This document shows positions 41,565 through 53,235 of a stretch of DNA of 64,000 nucleotides, in pieces. The notes under the pieces were generated by a model. That model made no database searches. It was given only the letters and a program-made list of their open reading frames with translations, and was not told where the DNA came from. How positions within the stretch are numbered: position 1 is the first letter of the stretch; each line of letters begins with the position of its first letter. This stretch comes from Polytrichum commune. Taxonomy: Eukaryota; Streptophyta; Polytrichopsida; Polytrichales; Polytrichaceae. The stretch covers positions 14,838,527-14,902,526 of the forward strand of contig OX485808.1 in assembly GCA_950295325.1 (NCBI GenBank), read 5' to 3'. The position numbers were made by a program, and so were the translations under genes.

Positions 41565-41830
41565 GGGCCCTATTGTGGACACTTCCAACTACGCAAAACA
41601 ATTTCAGCCATGAGACTGGATTGGGAACTCTGTCATCTGGTCGGCAATTGTGAATGACTCATCTTGTTGTTTCAAGTTTCAGAATCGGAGTTTCTCTATG
41701 CGGTCACATATGTAAGCCCTTCCAATTATGTCTTAATTATTGCAACTACAACGGTGTCTAAAATATATGCATATAATCCAATCTTATTAGAGTTATCCTT
41801 TAACTCAACCGGAGTTTTAGTAGGGAGTTG
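41565..41830 (-). repeat. Dispersed repeat module plus degraded family A
   Basis: GGGCCCTATTGTGGACACTTCC to GTTTCAAGTTTCAGAATCGG matches 11625-11770. The rest (GGTCACATATGTAAGCCCTTCC, ATATAATCCAATC) is a degraded minus-oriented family A tail. Confidence 0.5.
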
Positions 41831-42531
41831 GTTGTTTCGCATGCATAGCTTTCCATGTTCGGTAAGTTGTGGGTGCATGCTTGGAGTCAATGTGGAGGTT
41901 TGAACGAAGAACCTTCCATATTAGTTCATTGGGTACCAAACTCATTTTGGCATGCCTTGGTGTCCAGTTTTAACACATATATGAATAGGTGCCCATGAAG
42001 AGGAGTGACCATATAAGGTCCATATACTTTAGTTACTCCAAGCCAGACGTAGGGAAGACCAAAAGGAAGACAAACTAAAATATAAACTCATAATTGAGTG
42101 ACACCCCATCACCTACAAAACGATTAATGCACCAAAGGTCACAGATGAAATGACAATAATCACCCTCACCTTGGGAATGAATGTATGTGTTGAAGCAAGG
42201 TTGGGAAGAAACTTGCATAAACTGTGCACTTGAGAGAACTGTTCAATTGACACCCCACTTCGCCCTTTCCTGGCAACTGTTGCTTACATCCCATGATGGC
42301 TGTGGCTATGCAAGGAAATGCTTTGTCAAATCGCACTTTATTACCCTCTTTCCCACGTGCCAAGACCGTTCCACCCAAGAAATCCAAAATTAGTATGTTA
42401 TTGTTGTTTGCGTTTTCTGTGATGATGCCACTGGACAACTGGACAGATCGAGGTTCTTCTTTCTATACTTTTGTTCAGCACATTTTCTATAATGTAGATG
42501 GGTGTTAAATGGTTACTTTTTCCAACTACAC
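41831..42531. other. Intergenic, nothing recognised
   Basis: Short open frames around 42181-42508 on both strands overlap one another and have no recognisable family. Confidence 0.4.
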
Positions 42532-42723
42532 TGTTTTGTCTAATTAGTGTGGGTTACCATTTGGAGTTACGCATTGCTATAACATTTTACCGAGAGTATC
42601 ATTTTTACCCAACTAACATAAGTACTTAGTATGCATACCGAACAATATGATATAATTTAGTTGGATAAAAAGTTATAGCAACTCGTAACTCCGAATGGTA
42701 ATCCACACTAATTAGACAAAACA
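42532..42723. mobile_element. MITE, 192 bp, with long inverted repeats
   Basis: The ends TGTTTTGTCTAATTAGTGTG and CACACTAATTAGACAAAACA are near perfect, and the arms continue through TTACCATTTGGAGTTACG and CGTAACTCCGAATGGTAA for about 60 bp each. GGAGTTACG and TGCTATAAC also occur in the arms of 1276-1490, suggesting a related family. Confidence 0.75.
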
Positions 42724-44418
42724 TGGTAGCCCACTGCTCCTAGGTTGTGAAACACGTGAATAGAAATAGATAGTTAGAAAATCCAAATTGAGGCTGTAGT
42801 CACTTTCCTCACATAATGTTATTTAGTGTAGGGGGGAGGCTAGGTAGGGTCAAGAACATGTCATAATAGATTTCATACTTATGATTTGCTCGTGTCAGTA
42901 AGTTAAGCCTAACAATTGTGGACTTGTGGTGTGATATGAACCAGCAATTTCCCAATACTTCTATTTTTTGCATGGTTATTTGTTTTCCATTCTATTTTTG
43001 GGTGCATTCTTGCGGGGTGAAGCAATGCAATGGGTTAAGGTGAGAATAAAAGCACCTACTATTCCCATTGTCGATGGCCTTATGCTTCCCCATTGTTTGG
43101 CCTTTTATTAGGAAAAAATGCGTTTCTTTGGGTGTGTGCATAGTATTACAAAACACACTATATTTAGTGTCACCATTTCCATATCTCTTGCTTGATACTA
43201 ACTGTATGCTGCCCTTGTAATGTCACCAACACCAAATGTGAACCTCACATCATTTGTCATTCATCATTACAAAAATAAATTTTTAATATTGTAGATTTCT
43301 AGTGGTGCAACTAATGTCATTTGCGAAGCGACATTCCATCCAAACTTCAATCGTCCATGACTATATTCCAATACGGAGTTGTTAGGATGCAAAATAAACG
43401 ACACTTGGAGCATGTTCACATGCTGTGCAACAAACTGATCTTGGGCCCTTTTCATGCTACTTTCCCAGTTCCCCATCCAATATATTTTTTGGACCTAGGG
43501 GTTCAACAACAAAATGGGCCCGAGACTGCCTTTTGAGGGACCCAGGACTGACCAGTTCATTTTTATGGCGGTTTGTCAGCGTTGATAGGTTCGCCACCGA
43601 GGTCGGGTTAAGATGTAAGTGTGGCACTGGGATTAGCCTACGTGGCGAGTGATGGATGAGAAATTTTCATCCACAAACTCCATAGGTTTTCATCCACAAA
43701 CTTCATCTGCGACATCCATGTGATTTTATCCATAGTATCACACTAGTTCTCAACTGCATCCCATCCATCATCAATTGAGCCCAATGGCCACCTTGGGTAT
43801 ATAGACCTAGAAATTACCACATTTAGTGTTTAGTGTGATTTCACCACGAAATCAAGGGACTTAGGGCCACTTTACACATAGACTAAGTGCCGTTATCATG
43901 AAAAATCCAAGGGCTCTTGAAAACCATCCAAAGGCCATACCATGGGAAATAGAAATCCAATTTTGTAATTATTAAACTTTTCACAATTTCTGATGATATT
44001 TATGGATGGGCCCTCAAGCTTAGTATACATTGAAGGTGGATCATGTTGAGGAAGTTTCCACATGATATTCTATGGATGCTTCAAAATAGTAGGCAGTTCC
44101 TATATCTATGTAACTTATTACATTTTCACCTCATGAAATGAAATTGATTTTAAAGTATGGGAAGCCCATTCAAGGCTTTTGGGACTAAAAGTACATCAAG
44201 ATGGTGACAAACTGGCTAATTTTCATTAAGTTTTACCATTAAACCCCCTACTTTTTTTCACGTAGCAATACACATTGTTCATTTACCATTAGAAGAAGTT
44301 CGTAAGGCTAGATAGTAAGAACTTGGCACAATGTGAAGAAAACTTGTTGGTATCAGTTCATAGTTTTTTTCTCTCAAGGTTTTTGTTTTACCATTGCAAT
44401 CCATTGCATGTGGTTTTA
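42724..44418. other. Intergenic; MITE fragments
   Basis: No gene recognised. TTAGGGCCACTTTACACA at 43861-43878 is the left end of a Tourist-type MITE (compare 2421), without a clear right end. CACTATATTTAGTGTCACC at about 43147 is a family B-type terminus. Confidence 0.4.
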
Positions 44419-44420
44419 AA

Positions 44421-44457
<37 letters not shown>

Positions 44458-44460
44458 AAA
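44419..44460. repeat. (TA)n microsatellite
   Basis: An almost pure AT-dinucleotide run of about 36 bases with one G interruption. Confidence 0.9.
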
Positions 44461-44786
44461 TATCTTCAAACAAAAAGAACAAATAGCTTCTTGCAATATT
44501 CTTCTTTCCAAATTTCTCTCACAATATATGACTTCTGTGATTGGTTGAGAACTGGAGATGGTTCAAGTTCACTTTACAATAGACCTTGAGGGCTTAAGGG
44601 ACCAATGTTTTTTGAATGGATGACAAACTTACATGTGATGTCCTACATGGCAGCAAATGGATAATGTTTCATGGTCCACTAGATATTGCGTCAGGTTCAC
44701 CTCTTTGAGGTGGGTCTGACATAATACTAGGGGCCATGAAAATTCACTAAGCCCCATTAATCCCTATAAATATTTATTACCATGGT

Positions 44787-44868
44787 GGGGACCCAAACTC
44801 AAGACTACGGGATTCCCAAATGAGCACCTATAAAGAAAGAGCTTGGATTAACCAACAAGCCACTTTCT
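44787..44868 (-). repeat. tRNA-like SINE head
   Basis: On the minus strand TGGCTTGTTGG resembles an A box, and about 50 bases later GAGTTTGGGTCCC sits where a B box (GGTTCRANTCC) should be. No cloverleaf forms, so this is a decayed tRNA-derived SINE rather than a tRNA gene. Confidence 0.4.
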
Positions 44869-46478
44869 TGCATGTTGAGAAGTAGGTTGCTGATATTATT
44901 TTAAAGCTTAGTTTAAAAGTTTTCATATGTCGACTATTATGTTGCCCCTCCTTAAACACCTCCATATGATGTCTTGGGCCCCATAATGAACCTCTACTAG
45001 GACCTTTCAGGGTTAAGATTGTTCATATTTTGAAATATGGATGAAGTACGTATTTGTTATAAGTTACATTAAAATAATACACAATAAGTGGAATGATCCA
45101 AGAATACATGAGTTTGTAATGCTGACAAGTTCATAGTAAGTTTGTAAAAATCCAAGAAATGTTGAGTAACAATAATGGTGCTAAAACCAACACCTCACAT
45201 GTAGCCAATAACCTAAAATCTTGCACAAATTAACACATATCAATTTTGAGAATGTCCATCATCTTAACATCATGTTCATGTGTTGATTTTGGATCATCTA
45301 TCAAGAAAACTTTGAACCCTTCTAACTTTTGCATACGATAATTAAAGAAGACACACTTTTGTGCATTGTAATACCCTCTCAACTGCTACTGAGAGTTGTT
45401 TGAGCCTGTCAATATAGATCTAAAAATATTACTTATGCTCATGTTGCTTAAAGTGAAGGTTTTTGCACCATCTATCTTAGTCACAAAATTTATTGCACGA
45501 CTTAATGTAGAGGATGATTAATTGTCAGGTTGTTGAGCTCTTGTTGAGCACAAAGTGAAGCAAAGCAGGAACCATCGACTGGCTAGACCTACCATCGATT
45601 TTGTCTTCCTCTACCTATAACAACCTCAATCTGGACAATTTGACATTCCTAAATCCTTAGTGGGTCAAGATAGTAGAATTTCAGAATTTCAGAATATGAG
45701 CAGAGTTATCATGCTTAATTATAAATTGATAATTTACCCAATGGGTATGACTCTATATGGTAGTTTTATACTTTTCTGTAAATTAGTCTAGAATACGTAT
45801 AATATCTAATTTAAAACTTGAAACTTGCATTCTAGAGGTGAAAATGGTATATCTTGTTTAAACATGCACCTAATTGGGTAATTCTGACTACTGTTTGGTG
45901 GTTTGAATCAACATAGACTGTACACACTGGGCACACACTAGAGTAATAAAGCCATGATTTGAAAAGTCACTCATAGAGTCAGCCTCTGGAAAATTATTAC
46001 ATCATAGCAAGAACATGTTTGCAGCTCTAATTCATATTTAGCAAAGCTTAGTACTCTAATTGATATATATATATAGATTTAGATTTAATAATACGTTCCT
46101 AGCCAGAAGCCTTGCAAGCACATTCAGAAATGAGTGCGAGTTTTTGAATAGTTTGAACCATACTACAGTACATCAGAAAAACAATGATGTATCTTCTTAG
46201 CACCTGCTATTTTATATTTCTTTAAAAGGAAATCTTGTAGATCTAGACATCTTGTGACTTAGGTACCTTTGTATGTGAGTGGGGAAATTGTGGTGGAGTT
46301 CCTAAACTACAAGGATGCTTTCCTTTTGAGTCAGATAATGAAAACGTAACAGATACTACTCTAAATACTTCACTTGCTGACCTCCAATTCAAATTTCATA
46401 AATCCACTAAAGTATTACAAGACTTGCCCAAATTGTAGTATAGCATGACATTGCCTTTCTACTGTTTGTCACAACGAC
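44869..46478. other. Intergenic, no gene recognised
   Basis: Uniformly AT-rich, without open frames or repeats that I can support. Confidence 0.45.
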
Positions 46479-46800
46479 TACACTAAATATGATACTTAGC
46501 GTCATATGGTATTTAATGTCACTATGGTAAGTTTTTGGATGACACTTATGAACAAGTGAACAAATATTGTCATGGATGTTGAATAAGTTCATCCATTGGC
46601 CAAAACCCAACCTTCTCTTGTCAACAAACTTGTGAGAAAATATTGTCATGGATGATTGGAATTTGGATGAAAATCACTTGGTTAGTGACAGTAATTGCAA
46701 CACTATATATCTATAATCTCCCAAATTTTTTACAAGGAATGACAAATGATGTGGGGTCAACATTTTGTGTTCGTGACACTAAATATCATATTTAGTGTAC
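46479..46800. mobile_element. MITE with palindromic ends (family B), 322 bp
   Basis: It starts ACACTAAATATGATAC and ends GACACTAAATATCATATTTAGTGTA. The interior (GTTCATCCATTGGCCAAAAC, CCTTCTCTTGTCA, GTCATGGATGATTG, TTTTTTACAAGGAATGAC) matches 25522-25901 at roughly 85%. Confidence 0.75.
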
Positions 46801-47849
46801 TAAATCCTAGAATGGGCATCTGAAGGGTGGTTTTGTTGCTTCAATAAGCAAAGTTTCAAGGTCATTAGATCTGCAAACAATCTCAAATGAATTCACTGCA
46901 AGTTTGCATAGTGAAGCTCATAAGAGGGAAGTGATTACATTTGCTTTCTACTGAAGTGAAAACAGTTTGTCTGTATAAGCACAGATAAGGCACATATGAT
47001 GCACCAAGACGTTCATCTAAATGAAAATTGTGGTTCTCAATAAATGTCCTAAACAAATGGGAATTTTTGGCTTTGGATGGTATGTATGGGCATTAGTGAA
47101 AAATGCTTCATCAGATATTCAAGACATGATCTTCTGCAAATTTGGGGTTTGATGGGAAGCACCCTTTGTACATAAAAGTGGATAGATTCACCGATTCTTC
47201 ATTTTGACTTGAGCAGTCTTGATGATTTGAACTGGTTACGAATGAGATTCTTACAATAAATAATCTTAATTAGAATGAACTGAGAACACATTGCTGATTG
47301 TTGCCATAACTATATAAATAAAGAGGGAGAGGAGATTGCAAATTAAACCAGGTCTAGCCTACACCTCCTAACCACTCACAAGGCCCCTCCAACATAGCAT
47401 TCTTGAATGGTTGGAAGTCTACTCTTCTCATTAGATTTGCATCCAATCCAGCATATTCCAAGATATGATATATATTTCAAACACAACTAAACTCATCAGC
47501 TGGCTGAAAGTTTACTAATGGAATTAAAGATTTAAGAATTAAGAATCCTAAGCTTAAACCTTATTAATGATACAATGTTATTGTTACTCACAACAATCAA
47601 TCACAGTTTTGTGGGTTATAGCTACAGCTTTGAGATAGAAATATCTAAAGTGATCAGAGGCCCTTGAGTACTCTTACAGCAAGCCTTCTGTAAACACTGG
47701 GCTCTAAAAATCATGGAATCATTTCCAATATCTAGTATTTAGGTAGATGTACCACTTTCACCAGTGGTACCATGACCTACGTCCTAGATACTGATCATGC
47801 AAGTCGACTTCTTGTTGAGCACTTGCATCGATTGCACTTCAGTATCTCT
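46801..47849. other. Intergenic, nothing recognised
   Basis: No supported gene. 47741-47800 (GTAGATGTACCACTTTCACC, CTAGATACTG) resembles a piece of peroxidase intron 2 at about 39548-39600. Confidence 0.4.
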
Positions 47850-48235
47850 CTCTTTTTTGGAGAGAAATGAATGAAAGCTTTATTTCTTTGCCAAAAAACA
47901 TACAAGGCCGCATGGACCAAAAAATGAGAGCGGGGAACGCTCTTGGGTGCACCCAGTGGAGCCATACAACCCCAAGCAAGGTAATAATCCTAAACAAGAT
48001 TAGCTAAGCCAACATTAAGGGTCCTAATATTGCAAGTCATTTTGATAATATTCGAACAATGATAAGAGGAGTTTGTTGTTCCCCGCGTCACGCTGTAATG
48101 ATCCAGGACTTTGTCATAGATGTAAGCCTTTTCCACTTCTTCTAACGTTAGGATGTGAAGAAAGTGCACCAAAAAATTTCGCAAGGTCTCTTTGAATACG
48201 CGTGCATTGCTGGCTAGCTCCATGAGTTCGATCAC
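47850..48235 (-). mobile_element. Decayed retroelement tail (probably non-LTR)
   Basis: On the minus strand an 81-codon open frame ends TLNVGLANLV. A non-coding tail follows (GGTTGTATGGCTCCACTGGG, TTTTTTGGTCCATGCGGCC, TTTTTTGGCAAAGAAATAAA). 54540-54975 shows the same order with diverged sequence. The shared TTG(A)CAA...AAATAAA-type end suggests the 3' ends of a LINE. No reverse transcriptase is present. Confidence 0.35.
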
Positions 48236-48399
48236 CTAGAACAGCAGTTACTCACTAGATGTTCTCAGGGGAAAATGTATTGAATGTACAACAAAACAAA
48301 TGGCATTGAGATATCAAGTAACTACTTGCTGGCATTGCAAATGGAATAGCAAGAATGATGTGGTGGTGCTTATAATTTGGTTCTTTAAAGTGAGGCAAG

Positions 48400-48500
48400 A
48401 GGTAGGTCTGTCTGGCTCCCTGCACGCCAGCTGAGGAGCCCCCCAATCACTTTGGCAAGCTCCGAAGGTGGCATACAGGGAGCCAGGCAGTCCTAGCTCC
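48400..48500 (-). ncRNA. MIR160: MIR160 microRNA precursor
   Basis: Minus strand 48489-48469 is an exact match, from memory, to the 21-nt plant miR160 (TGCCTGGCTCCC... ending TGTATGCCA). The opposite arm at 48427-48407 (GCGTGCAGGGAGCCAGACAG...) pairs with it and resembles miR160*. The mature sequence is on the 5' arm, as in known MIR160 genes. The loop is about 40 nt and contains a secondary stem (GGAGC / GGCTCC). In land plants miR160 directs cleavage of auxin response factor mRNAs of the ARF10/16/17 type. The primary transcript should start at higher coordinates; the tandem repeat at 48655-49410 lies on that side. Confidence 0.92.
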
Positions 48501-48654
48501 ACCATTACTTCTTTCCAATTTTACTTTGTCCCAGTTTGTTGAAAAACAAGCCTCGCCGTGACCCACTTGGTCCTTTGGAGTAAACTTAGACCCTCATGCA
48601 GCACACAGCTTGATCTTCTCCCTGCAACTGGAGTCTAGGAAACCACAACTGTCA

Positions 48655-49410
48655 ACAATGAAAAGCTGTTAGCTTACTTTGAGGGTCACCCCTGACCATC
48701 AAAAACATATATCGTTGCATTCATTGACATGAATCTAGCTGAAGAGTCTAAGCGTCTAGAGCTGCGAAGAAGTGGGAGGGAGTAGTTGGAGGCATTAACG
48801 GATAACTACTAACTTAACTTGAGAGTAACCCCTGATCATCGAAGACCCATACCATTGCAATAATAATCTTTGATATTCTAGCTGAGAAGTCTAAGCAGCA
48901 GCAAGTGCGAGCGGTGAAGAAGTGGGAGGCATCAGTGAACAACTGTTACCTTAGCATGAGAGACTTCTGATCATCTAACATATACATCATTAATTGCATC
49001 CATTGACAATGTTCCACCAACTAAAGAGTCTAAGCAGCAGTAAGTGCTTGCAAGCTGTGAAGTAGCGGGTGGGGAGCGGGGAGGTGGATACATCAATGAA
49101 AAACTCTATATTAGCATATATGGGATCCAACTCTAATCATCTAAGACATGTATCATCGCATCCACAGACAGTATTCCACCAGCTGAAGAGTCTAAGGAGC
49201 AGCAAGTGCAAGCGAGGTGTGAGGATGTGGGAGGGAGTGGGAGGCACGAATGAACAACTATTAGCTAAATCCGAGAGCCACCCCTGATCATGTAAGACCT
49301 ATGATATCATTGCAGCATCCATAAACTCCAGCTGAAGAGTAGACTGGTAAGCAGCAGCAGCGGCGGCGATCGAGTTGTGAGGAAGTGGAGGGAGTGGGAG
49401 GCAATTTATA
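48655..49410. repeat. Five diverged tandem copies of a ~150-bp repeat
   Basis: Units at about 48655-48800, 48801-48936, 48937-49098, 49099-49252 and 49253-49410 share the order GAG.GTAACCCCTGATCAT, ACCTAT.ATCAT.GCA, CAGCTGAAGAGTCTAAG, AGCAGCAAGTGC and GAAGTGGGAGGGAGTGGGAGGCA, then AATGAACAACTATTAGC. The array lies upstream of MIR160 as read on its strand. Confidence 0.8.
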
Positions 49411-50110
49411 ATGTTGTTGAATCCATCCGGTCGTCAGGCTTGCATGAGCTGCACGATCGAGCTATGCCTATGTCACAGACATACATCATTCTCCTGATCC
49501 CGTGCAGGAAGAATCCCTTCGAATCGGCCTGCTGCTCGGTCACAATCGCAGTGCCCACGTGGTGGCTGCAGATCATGCATCAGTACCTTATAGCTACGTC
49601 TCAGGCAGTCACATGTTTTAGCTTGAGGGACCTTGAGCAGATAAGTGACCCAAAGAGGCTCTTGCAGTTGCGAAGAGCCTCATGAAAAAGAAGCTGGTCG
49701 TGGTGACCACCGTAATGGGGTACGTGACCAAGGACTCCGAGATATCACAGGATGATCAGTGACCCAGTAGTAGTACTATGCAGCTCATCAAGTGTTATCT
49801 AGACTTCTCGAAGGGCTGGGGTAAGTTGTAACTGAACGGTCTAATGAAGAGGACTTGCTAGTTTGATCTAGTGGGTAATTGCAGCAGGAACAGGAGGTTT
49901 TATCAGCCAAAGGTAATTTACTAAGTTCACGAGGCTGCTCTAGAGTGCTCAAAGAGTTAATTATGGGCATAATTTTTGCCTCTGATTCATCATCATGTGG
50001 AGGCCACACACGTTCAAAAACGCCTGGTTCTGAAACGGAGATCGATAAGCTAAGACGAATGAATCTTGTCCTTGACATGTGCCTGACCTTGGGAAGCTTG
50101 CACTTCTCGG
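49411..50110 (+). pseudogene. Unidentified coding-like sequence, frames broken
   Basis: 49377-49685 is open and its distal part looks protein-like (SQTYIILLIPCRKNPFES, TIAVPTWWLQIMHQYL). Around 49648 the likely frame shifts: another frame then reads PKEALAVAKSLMKKKLVVVT and ends at a stop near 49763. A third open stretch at 49879-50124 reads SETEIDKLRRMNLVLDMCL, with splice-like borders (TTGCAG, AAAG|GTAA). GC content and codon choice are higher than in the surroundings. I do not recognise the family. It could be a broken gene copy or exons whose introns I cannot place. Confidence 0.35.
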
Positions 50111-50540
50111 TTTGGTGTAGCTAATGTCTCAAATGCAGGGGAGGCATGTCCCAAGAGCACATCTAGGCTAATATAGATGGTGGTATTGTCGGAATGACAT
50201 TTTGTTGACATTACAGGTGTACAACAGAAAGTTGGGTGGTGAGGGACTCGTGGATGGGAGATTTTCTATATGAAACCTCCCTCCACATCATTGTGGAACC
50301 GTGATAAAAAAAAAATTGGCTAATTTATTCCATTAATCAATGTAACTCAACAAATGTCAACTTTCAGATAAAAACTATCTATTGGTGAATCAATGTGATT
50401 TATCCTACATATAGAAGTCCTATACATAAACAACCTACCCTGCACTTCTAAGGACTTCTCTTTTACCTTTGGTTATCTTTGATCATTGCAGACCCACACT
50501 CCCGGGCCGCCAGCATGGTATACACAAAATCTTGTACTGA
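50111..50540. other. Intergenic, nothing recognised
   Basis: AT-rich sequence without supported features. Confidence 0.4.
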
Positions 50541-51690
50541 CATCTTTGCACAAAGTCAGTTTTCAACTCCAATGCAAGACAACGGTTTTGTGAGGCTTAA
50601 AACCTCTATTTCTAATCGGAGTTGACAATGGACGGTTTTAATCGATCCATCAGTCAACAATGAAGTGCCCAAAGTAATCAAATTTGCAATTGATCTTGTC
50701 AGCCTCATTAATTTTACTCGTCTGCGCAGTTTTTTTAGCACAATTTCTCTCCCTAGCATTGTTGAAAGAAGCTTGGAATTCAAGCTAAAATTAATTTGTG
50801 GGCAGGCTACATTTGCCACTCAATCTATCCACATGGTAACTTACAGAAATTTGTCTGTAGAGCAGGGGCCAAGAAATCCTCTGCAAGCCAATGATTTCAA
50901 GTTGTTGTCATGTCAAATGTGAATACTTACTGTGAAACCCGGGGTGGCAACTCTCTGTAACATTGTCCTTAGAACTTGGTTTGGAGCTACTAAACCAATT
51001 GTGAGAAGCAATTCTTTGAGCTGCTTGTATATTATACACATGTTTTTTCGGTTGTAAATTCCAAGAGATTTTATGAATTTTCTCAGAAGTGATATTTGAT
51101 AGTAATTGGGTTTGGATGGTGACCCTTGTTTTAGAAAAAGTTACTTCTAATTAGTTTTTAAAACTAAATTTGAAATTCCAAACCTTTTCTAATTCAAACA
51201 CAGATAGTATCCATGGATTCCTCTCAAAGTCCACTTCCATTAGAGGTAATAGTAGTGATTTAAAGCAGGTGTTCTAAAAGGGAGAGTTACCACCCCGAGT
51301 TATGATATAGCGCATTATATATACATCATGTCAAATATGATAGCTCATTGAGGTTGACACTCACCAGGATAAGGTAATATTCGTGAGCTCTAAATTATTC
51401 AAAGGGATATACTGTACTCACATACCCACATACCGCCCCACCATCAGTCAACAAGGAAGAACCCAAGGTAATTCGATTTACAGTGATGAATTGTTATGGC
51501 TCAGATTTCACTCTCTAGAATTGTTGAAGAAGGCCTACAAATGCTGAAACCGATTTGTGGACAGGCATGTTTGCCACTCACTGTACCAGCTACACAAATC
51601 TACATGCAAAGCTGGGGGATAGGTGATCCTCTGCAAACCCAAGGATGTCAGGTTCCTGTCATGAAAAATGTGAATTCTGTGAAATAGTGT
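50541..51690 (+). repeat. Diverged duplication of a ~280-bp segment
   Basis: 50640-50935 and 51440-51690 share CATCAGTCAACAA.GAAG, CCCAAAGTAAT/CCCAAGGTAAT, TCTAG.ATTGTTGAA, TTTGTGG.CAGGC, TTTGCCACTCA, ATCCTCTGCAA and AAATGTGAAT. Each copy has a short open frame, but the open frames differ, so I read it as a duplicated non-coding or dead-coding segment. Confidence 0.5.
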
Positions 51691-52640
51691 ATCGTACATA
51701 AGTTATTTCAAATTTGATTGCACTAGTACAATAATGCAATAACAACAAGTTTGAGGCAAACGATGTTAATGTCAAATTGAATCTAAACCAGCCACCTGTT
51801 TTGGACATCATAGTTTATTAGCTACGACAAGTCTGGATCTCATGAGGTTGTGATTTACCTCAGGGGAGCATCTGATCACAGTGCCGTACCTCTAGGATAA
51901 AATCTCTTAATTGACAACCCACTTTGCATTGTGGGAAGTCTGTGCTGTTTGCACCCTGTAGACATCAATTATCATCGTAAAGATGTGAAATTGATTCCAA
52001 CCTCAGGACGCTTACCACTCAAGAAAATGCACAATCATCCTGCTGGATTGGGTGATCGATGGAGTGACAGCTTGAATCTCACTATAGCTGTGTATCTGCA
52101 CTCACAGTTGCCAAAGATGGATATTATATACTCTTCTCTGACTGAAGCTCCACCGTCACATGTGGCCTTAATCCATAAGTTTTATCTTCCCTTTCTTTCA
52201 CCAGTGCGATAGTTTTATGAACTTATGCACTTTTTAAAGCACTTCTAGTACTTCTAATGGATTGATGATCTGTTCTTTCACACGATAGAAATATGCTTGG
52301 AAAACGGGCATTGGGAGGATTCCATTGGACTTATGATTTGTCTAAATAAGAAAAGGTTTGCACATAAAATGTCATTTTTTTAGAAAGAATTAAAAGCATT
52401 TTTTAAAAACCATCCAAACACCCTAGATGTTGAATTTCACTTCTAAAAAAGTTTTTAAAAAAATTCTTAGAATTATAGTGTTAGTAAAAGACTATAGTAC
52501 AAATGTAGCTCTCAAATAATGCTTCTTAAAGATGATATAAGAACTCCAAACCAATTTATGAAGATGATGACTCGTGTGGGTGCTTCAAATAGTTGCCATC
52601 CCGGGGGTTGTGCCATTGGCTCCAGTAGGCACCTACTGAC
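51691..52640. other. Intergenic; one uncertain 93-codon frame
   Basis: 51931-52212 (plus) is open from ATG and reads NHPAGLGDRWSDSLNLTIAV, with composition closer to coding than its surroundings. I recognise no family and see no splice partners. TTTTTAAA-rich sequence follows. Confidence 0.3.
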
Positions 52641-52643
52641 TAA

Positions 52644-53232
52644 GGGGTTTTTACATAATGGATCATGAAGTCGCCCCTTGCTCCCTTAAATTATGTGATT
52701 GGCCATTGAACTCGTCCCGGGACCATTGCAATTTAAATCAAGGAAAAATGGTTAGAGTGACCATGGAACTTGAGGTCCCTAAAAGGCTTTTTATCATGCC
52801 TACATTATCCATTGTCATGATCCAACGGGTTTTGCAGTGAAAGAGGCAAAAGAGGTTCTCTCGCTTCAAAAGTCAGGGGACCAAGGTAGAGAATTGTTGT
52901 TTTAATATTTTTTGATAATATTTTTTGTGTGTGTAGGTGGTTTGCCAAATGGTACTATAGTTAAGAGGGAGAAAAAGGGAGAAGGTAAAATATGAAAAAA
53001 TTTCCCAAATCTAACATGTTTGCGTATATATTAAAAAAGATTCAACACTTCTACTTTCCATGTATGGTCACTCCTCTTGGCCCATGTTTGGTTTACACTA
53101 GTGAGGGGTCCAAAGGCTTTAAATATTACTTTTTTGAGAAATTAGACCTTGCAAGTGCGACCATGAAGTGTGACCATGGAAAAAGGCCATTTGACATGGA
53201 ACAACTTCGCGGTCCATGATATAAACAATCCC
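52644..53232. mobile_element. Tourist-like MITE, 589 bp
   Basis: The ends GGGGTTTTTACATAATGGATC and GGTCCATGATATAAACAATCCC are inverted repeats, flanked by TAA at 52641-52643 and 53233-53235. Same family as 28035-28370. Near the right, TGGTTTACACTAGTGAGGGG looks like an internal duplicate of the terminus or a nested relative. Confidence 0.75.
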
Positions 53233-53235
53233 TAA

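Noticed and set aside
44787-44868. tRNA gene on the minus strand
   Set aside because: Box-like motifs are present but no cloverleaf or anticodon stem forms; treated as a SINE head.
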